A DNA stretch of 64,000 nt from assembly GCF_000208745.1 (NCBI RefSeq), contig NC_030853.1, positions 15,674,273 through 15,738,272 on the forward strand. The letters run 5' to 3'. Both the position numbers and the translations under genes were made by a program. Below are positions 58,330 through 64,000 of this stretch, piece after piece (within the stretch, counting starts at the first letter, position 1; each line of letters starts with the position of its first letter). The DNA is from Theobroma cacao. Lineage: Eukaryota > Streptophyta > Magnoliopsida > Malvales > Malvaceae. A model generated the notes under the pieces. The model did not search any database and was not told where the DNA came from. It worked only from the letters and a program-made list of their open reading frames with translations.

Positions 58330-59860
58330 AATGGTTTAGAAGTCGACGTACAAGTCGGTCCTTTAGCCCTTACAGCTCCTGTCGAATCTCTGGTTGGATT
58401 TCTTACTACATTGACTACATTTCTCACTGGATCTCAAATTGCATTGACTATAGGCCTTCTTTTACTATGTCTTTAGCCATTTCAACTGACACTTTAAGAC
58501 TGTATGCATCTGAGGATGCTGTATTGTATGCTTATGATCATCATGCAGGGAATAGCAGTAAGAGCCTCAAGAGTAACAGGAAGGCTACCTACCTCGTCCA
58601 TAATGCACCTTCACTTAGCAGCTCTTTTAACTTTTTACTCTATATGCGTGATAATCTTCCACCTTTGTTCGGAACCGAATGTTACTTGACCCTTCAACTG
58701 GCATAATGGAATGTACTAATGCCTCTAGGATAGAGGGACATTAATGTCGGCCCAATATGCCTCCAAGTTCCCCTCCACAGTTGACTCCAAGGTTCGTAAT
58801 ATGTGCAATTGCACCAAAACATGCATTACCATTAGGTTGAAAGATAGTTGACATATGACAACAAAAAATAAAATAAAAATAGTATCGTTTCATTCCTTAC
58901 CTTGTCTTCACTCTGTAAATCTACAATAATCTTAAGGAAGCTTATGGACTTCTCATCACAATGCCATCTAAACTTTTATGGATAAGTGTCTTCAGATTGG
59001 TGGGGGGATCCAAAGTAGTTTTGGATAGCAAGAATGGCCTTTAACTCCGATAATTGCAAGTCAATTGTAAACATTATAATCACTTAATAAAATCTTAAGT
59101 GAAAAGGAAATGGAAAACCTTAAAGCATACTACCTGTAGTGCCCATACAAATCCATATAAGTGGAGACTTTCTTCTTAGACGTCCCAATTAGAGGAAGTT
59201 GAAAACCCTTCGATATGTAGTCCACGGTCAGACTCGACACATAAATACCCCATGGAACGTATTCTACTAGTCGATGTTCTCAACCAGTGACAACAGCAAT
59301 AGTGTCATCGATTTTTTATAGTCTTGACCGAATAAAATATTATTAGGGATGAAGAGTAGGGCCATCTTTATTGCGTCTTCGTCTTGATCAAACTAGCCTC
59401 TTTCGACCCTGTCTAACATATCTTGGAGCTTCACTTAGTTTTCCACTCCCTAGTATCTCTGGTGAATTCTTTTGGGGATGGCCTCATAGGGACTTAAGAT
59501 AACATCTGACATGGGGTCGAACTTTAGTTCTGTCACCAGGCAAAACTCACACTAGGAGAAACGCACCTTAGTATTACCTATGGCAAACCGTAACTCACCC
59601 TCGATGGCCCTGGGTTCATCAATTCTACATAGCAAAAGGTTGTTCATGAGATTGGCATTGAATAAGCTCTTTTTTGATTTTACGTTCATTAGCTTCTTGA
59701 AACACATTTTCTTCATTGCCTTTAACTCATTTTTTTCCATAACGCCTCAAGTATGGCATGCAAATGCATCCACTTACAGTGGATATTATGCCAACGTTGA
59801 AGCCCCACTTGTCCCTCAAAACACAAAGCAAAGCTTTTAAGTTCTCTTGCTCTATTCTGG
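58330..59860 (-). pseudogene. DUF1985-containing N-terminal part of the MULE-borne Ulp1-like protein
   Basis: On minus from about 59860: MEKNELKAMKKMCFKKLM, LFNANLMNNLLLCRIDEPRA, then ELRFAIGNTKVRFS-stop-CEFCLVTELKFDPMSDV, ILSPYEAIPKRIHQRYWG (59740-59450), the DUF1985 pattern. Later broken frames give MALLFIPNNILFGQD, VEYVPWGIYVSSLTVDYI and FQLPLIGTSKKKV down to about 59160, then scattered pieces to 58330. Frameshifts and stops are many. Together with 54440-55880 this formed one DUF1985-Ulp1 gene, convergent with the transposase at 51450. Confidence 0.78.
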
Positions 59861-60059
59861 CCATTTCCAATAGAAAACAGATAACATATCCATTAAGCAA
59901 ATATGATCAAGGAAAATTAAAAAACAAGAACTAGTTTTTACTATCTTTGCATACATAAAAGAAAAATAAATGAAGCATGTGTGAAGCATGGCTTATTAAG
60001 TAACAAAACAGATACATAATACAAGCATTAAAGTTAAACAAAAAATAGAAAAGCATTAA

Positions 60060-60570
60060 TATCCAAGCAATGCCTAAAAACCAGTCATGCAATGCCTAAA
60101 AACCAGTCATGTAATGTCCTAAAAACCAATCATTCAAAGCCTATCAACCAGTCATGTAATGACTAAAAACCAGTCATGTAATGCTTAAAAACCAGACACG
60201 TAATGACTAAAAACTGGTCATGCAATACTTATCCACCAGTCACTGTAATGCCTTATCAACTAGTCACACTATGACTAAAAACCAGTCACGTAATGTCTAA
60301 AAATCAGTAACGCAATGCCTAAAAATAGATCACTTAATGCCCTAAAACTAATCTCTAAAACCAATCATGCAATGCCTTAAAAACTAATCACTAAAAACCA
60401 ATCATGTAATGCCCTAAAAATCAATCACGCAATGCCTACATACCAGTCAAGCAATGCCCTATCAACTAGTCACGCAATGCCTAAAACCCGATCACATAAT
60501 CCCCTATCAATTAGTCATGCAATGCCTAAAACCAATCACGCGTGCCCAATCAACCAGTCACACATGCCTT
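60060..60570 (+). repeat. cagtcatgcaatg minisatellite, second array
   Basis: About 23 degenerate units of 18-24 bp, consensus caatgcctaaaaaccagtca with variants (cacgtaatg, atcaaccagtcac). It lies upstream of the DUF1985 gene, in the same orientation as the array at 54010-54235. Confidence 0.85.
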
Positions 60571-61020
60571 GTCAACATTCGACCCAAAAACCACAAAAAC
60601 TACCAAATTCCATTTAACAAAATCAACAGCTTCAAACACACCATATTTCATTTAACAACATAATCAACAAATATGCCTACTTGAGGAGGGATGCTCGAAA
60701 TGCTCAAAGATATTTCTTCGTGTATAAAAAACCACTCTAAAATACTCGAAACACTCAAAGGGTTTTCTTCCTGGTGAGGAATGCTCTAGAGATGAAAGGC
60801 CTATCGAGGAAAGCTAAGAAATTACAATTGTAAAAAACTTGACCTAAATTTATGGATCAGTTTAAGGCGTGGACCCAAACATTTAGGTCAGTTTCATTAA
60901 GGGCAATTTTATCCAAAATTAATTTATCTTGGCTAAAAATAGTTAAAATTATAAGAAGGGATATTTCAAAGACACCTTATGTATGAAGGCTATTTTTGAA
61001 AAAAAATCCTAAAAGTAAGT
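60571..61020. other. Probable right edge of the MULE
   Basis: The interval ends with ggcaattttatccaaaatt, then gaagggatatttcaaagacacc and ggctatttttg, a composition typical of plant MULE terminal inverted repeats (single-strand slippage-like, reading as caaaaatagcc inward). No matching left terminus was found near 50200-51450, so the edge is a guess. Confidence 0.35.
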
Positions 61021-62639
61021 ATTCTCAAAGTTCTTGCTTAATTAACAAAAATATTTCAAGCAATTGATTGAATAAAGACTCCCATGGCTTGCGTCCAAGA
61101 CCATGAAGAAGAAAAATAAACAAAAAAAGTCTTGGCAATAGAGGGTGAAGATAATCTCGAAAGAATTGATAATTATTATTTAGAATGAACATGTCCTTGC
61201 AAACATTATCAAATCATCTCTCCAAACACCTCTAACCCAAACCACTTGAATAAAAGCCACTCAAGAACTTGAATCCAGAAGGAAATGAAAGTTTCAATCT
61301 TTCATCAATCTTATCATGTTATACCAAAGGTTGATTATCTTTGTCTAAGCAATGATCATTGTTATAACTGATTGATTTTTTTCTTTTGTGTTTTTTTGAA
61401 AATCAATCAAATCAAATACTCTTATAAAGGATTAGAATTTGGTAATTTTTTTAAGTGTCAAAGTTATGCTAAAGCTTTAAATATGCCAAGGCCACTCAAA
61501 TTCTTTCAATTGGATACCAAATGCAAACTTTTCAACCCATTGTCTAAAGTTACCCCTCACCCATATTCGAGAGGCAAAATGACTAAAAGAACAAGATTAC
61601 CAATACCTCCAAGACCCTTGGTTGCAAAACATCTTTTGTTTCTATCTCACTTGGAAAAAGTAACATGAGCAATCCGTTCTAAGCAAAATTGAGTAATGAT
61701 AAGAGATTTTGAAGTCATTGTTGCTCAAAGTTGTTACATAAGCCTTCATTTGAATGGTTGATTAAGGAGGGACATTCTCGATAGATCTTTCATTTGAAAA
61801 TTTTAATTCAAACTTAAGTTGCTAAGACATGAAATAACAAAAAAAAAAAACAAATAGAGTGAGAAAAGGAATTAGGAAAAAGAAGAAAAAAAATGAAAGA
61901 ATGGTGAGGAAAAGTTAATTGTGACATGATGCACAAGGGATACTCAAATGATGCTAAAAAAAAAAATCAACCTTCGCTCACAAAATTCTTCTTTTTTAGG
62001 GATTGCTTTTTAATGAATTAACTATACTTGATATGAGAAATGGTCATGTTTGATTTTCCTTTCACAAATGAGAAATTATCCGCTTGTTACCCCTTTGAGC
62101 CTATTTTATTTTTTTCAAATGCATCTTAAGCAAGGATCACCTCCCATATTGGAGGCACATATGTAGGACAATCTTTTCTAAAAGCATGGATGATAGAAGT
62201 TCCATTTCGAAGAAAAAGGAAACATTGGGGCAAATGTGAAATGACTTGAGTTCAAAAAAATTTTTAAAACTTAATTCATCAAAATGAAGATTGCAAAAAA
62301 AAAAAAGAGCATAGAAATGAAATATCTCAAAAGCATAGAAAAAACATGCTTTGAAAAAAGACAAATATCTCAAAAGAGTCCTTTACATGACAAGAAGTGA
62401 TCCTTGATTTGATCACCCTTAAGTAAATGTTTTAGCCTTTTTTATCCATTCGTTCAAAATCATTAACCTTAACCTACATTACGTGCTTGAAAAAATCCAA
62501 CAAATTTCCAAGACACAAGACAATTGAAGAGAAGAGCTCAATGTTTTTTCCTTAAAGGGAATGAATTATTCATAGTATCATTTGCGGGATGTCCATTAAA
62601 GTGTGTTTCTCTTGCTAATGTAAATCCCTTATTGAAAAA
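61021..62639. other. Spacer with no recognised gene
   Basis: AT-rich DNA with several poly-A runs. Frames at 61372-61668 (plus) and 62137-62373 (minus) show no domain and are rich in Phe/Lys, so they are not called. Confidence 0.4.
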
Positions 62640-63680
62640 AGTTCAGGTCGAAAGTAGTGGGGAACATGATGATAAAAGGAAGCTTTATTAGAAGTTGTTG
62701 GATCTTGGATATTATTGGCTTTCCATCGAAGCGGATACGGTGAATTGTGCAAGGAAATGCCATGAATGTCAAGTCCATGGAAACGTCATACATGCTTTAG
62801 TAGTAGTATTGCATAATGTCATCACCCCTTAGCCTTTCCACACTTAGGTGTTCGACTTAGTTGGGCCTATCAGTCCCCTTTTTATAGGACATACATGGAT
62901 ACTTGCATTAATGGAGTGCTTCACCAAATGGGTAGAGGCTATTACCTTAAAGAATGCAACTGGACTGGTCATGGCCAGCTTCATTAAAGAGAACATCATG
63001 TGTAGATTTGGAATACCTAGGCTTATCTTATTAGATAATGGCACTCCATCTATGGACTTTAGCACAAAAGAACTCTTTGCCCTTTATGATGTCAACCATG
63101 TGAAGTCAACCTTTATTGTCCTAAAGGAAATGGTCAAGTCGAAGCCACCAACAAGACTCTGCTTAAGGTGCTGAGTAGAATGGTACATGATAACCCTAAG
63201 GTATGGCATAATGCTATTTTAGTGGCATTATAGGTGTACAAGACTTCCAAGTGAGGACTTACCAACACTACTCATTTTTCTTTAGTTTACGAAACAAAAG
63301 CTATTTTGCCAGAAGAAATCCTAATTCCATCAACAACTTGATACTGAAATGGACAATGATGCTTTATTAATGATGGAATTGGAAACATTGGAAGAAATGA
63401 GGGATTAAGTTAAGAAGACCTTTTCCATGTGTAAGAAAAGGTTAAACAGAGCGTATGACAAGCTAGTAAGAAAAAGAAGTTTTGAAGAAGGTAATTTAGT
63501 ACCCCATGCAGTAGAGTGTATTAGAAAAGGAACATTCACATTAAGTTTAGTCCAAAATGGGAAAGACCATACATTGCTCATGAGGTGAATGAGAACAGAT
63601 ATTACAAGCTAATTAATCTAAAGACCAATGTTGTTACAGCACTAGTCAATTTTCAATACATTAAGAAGTATCATGTATGA
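62640..63680 (+). pseudogene. Ty3/gypsy integrase, decayed
   Basis: Reads LGYYWLSIEADTVNCARKCHECQVHG (zinc-binding Cys pair), a short break, then VFDLVGPISPLF with the first Asp, WILALMECFTKWVEAI, SFIKENIMCRFGIPRLILLDN with the second Asp, and after a frameshift the NGQVEA segment with the catalytic Glu near 63130-63145. Further on, out of frame, come MVHDNPKVWHNA, MDNDALLMMELETLEEMRD, KKRLNRAYDKLVRKRSFEEGN and YYKLINLKTN, the C-terminal integrase region. The order and wording are those of a Tat/Ogre-type plant gypsy polyprotein. RT and RNase H are not upstream. Confidence 0.85.
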
Positions 63681-64000
63681 GAACATTATCCATTATTTGT
63701 CTTTTTTTATGAATGACTTCTCAGAGTTAACTTTTGCTTAATTGTCTTGTGATATTTTAAAGTAAATACATTTTCAACCGTAACTTTATCACTTTCATTT
63801 TGGTTATCTTATGATATTTTAAAGTAAATGCATTTTTAGCCAAAACTTTATTGCTTCCATTTTTGTTATATTACTTATATTAAATCAGAGGCTGTAGCTA
63901 TATTGCTATCCTTTGGCCATGGTTGCTCATTCAATAAGCCATAGCTTTAAATGCTCATATAAAAGATGTGTTATTCCACTTCACATCAGTTTGAGAATCA
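63681..64000 (+). other. Gypsy 3' untranslated region with a tandem duplication
   Basis: Follows the integrase end. Positions about 63746-63865 hold two copies of a 60-bp unit (ttgatattttaaagtaaa followed by catttt...aactttat and ttcattttggtta). No LTR edge could be fixed before the window ends. Confidence 0.5.

Noticed and set aside
60060..60570. Possible CRISPR array (regular short repeats)
   Set aside because: Units are contiguous and degenerate with no unique spacers, and the window is a plant nuclear genome.
61372..61668. 98-codon plus frame
   Set aside because: No recognisable domain, AT-rich composition and no neighbours that would support it.

Overview
This is a transposon-rich stretch of a plant nuclear genome, almost certainly a eudicot. 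The evidence is AT-rich DNA, GT-AG introns in a chloroplast-targeted gene, and nested plant transposon families with readable target-site duplications (TSDs). I cannot name the species. No bacterial operons, CRISPR arrays, rRNA or tRNA genes were seen.

Host genes. I can support only one intact host gene: a six-exon FATTY ACID EXPORT (FAX/TMEM14-family) gene on the minus strand, 7251-10804, coding for 232 aa. Two host gene relics lie beyond it. One is a DUF1639-family pseudogene (12919-13520, plus) with two TGA stops at former CGA codons and a frameshift. The other is a two-exon fragment of a histidine phosphotransfer (AHP) gene (15479-15804, minus) with an in-frame stop.

Transposon layout, left to right. 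(1) A decayed hAT element (about 1-6035) with its BED zinc-finger and C-terminal dimerisation ends, interrupted by a 2984-bp solo LTR (TSD ATTAT). (2) A non-autonomous CACTA element (15972-22740, TSD AAG) holding another solo LTR of the same family (19186-22124, TSD GAGTG). (3) A 5'-truncated LINE (23622-26674, 16-bp TSD) inside an AT-rich repeat, followed by the terminus of a second CACTA element ending at 28014. (4) A SIRE/Maximus-like Copia retrotransposon (29177-49727, TSD ACTTG, minus strand) inserted in a GACTTGAGAC-type minisatellite. Nested in it is a complete 10.36-kb long-LTR element (30984-41342, TSD TCCAC) of the same family as the two solo LTRs. This element has about 3-kb LTRs, a primer-binding site and a polypurine tract, but no recognisable pol, so it looks like a LARD. 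(5) A dead Mutator-like element (MULE) with its transposase on plus (51450-53345) and a convergent DUF1985/Ulp1-like protease gene on minus (54440-59860). The protease gene is split by a 2.4-kb insertion containing an inverted repeat. (6) Ty3/gypsy remnants on both sides of the MULE: a gag piece at 50990-51410 and an integrase at 62640-63680.

The nesting gives a relative history. hAT and CACTA predate the solo LTRs inside them, and the Copia predates the long-LTR element inside it. The most unusual object is the long-LTR family: four LTRs in one 64-kb window, conserved near-palindromic motifs in each LTR, and a short open frame of unrecognised function next to the primer-binding site.
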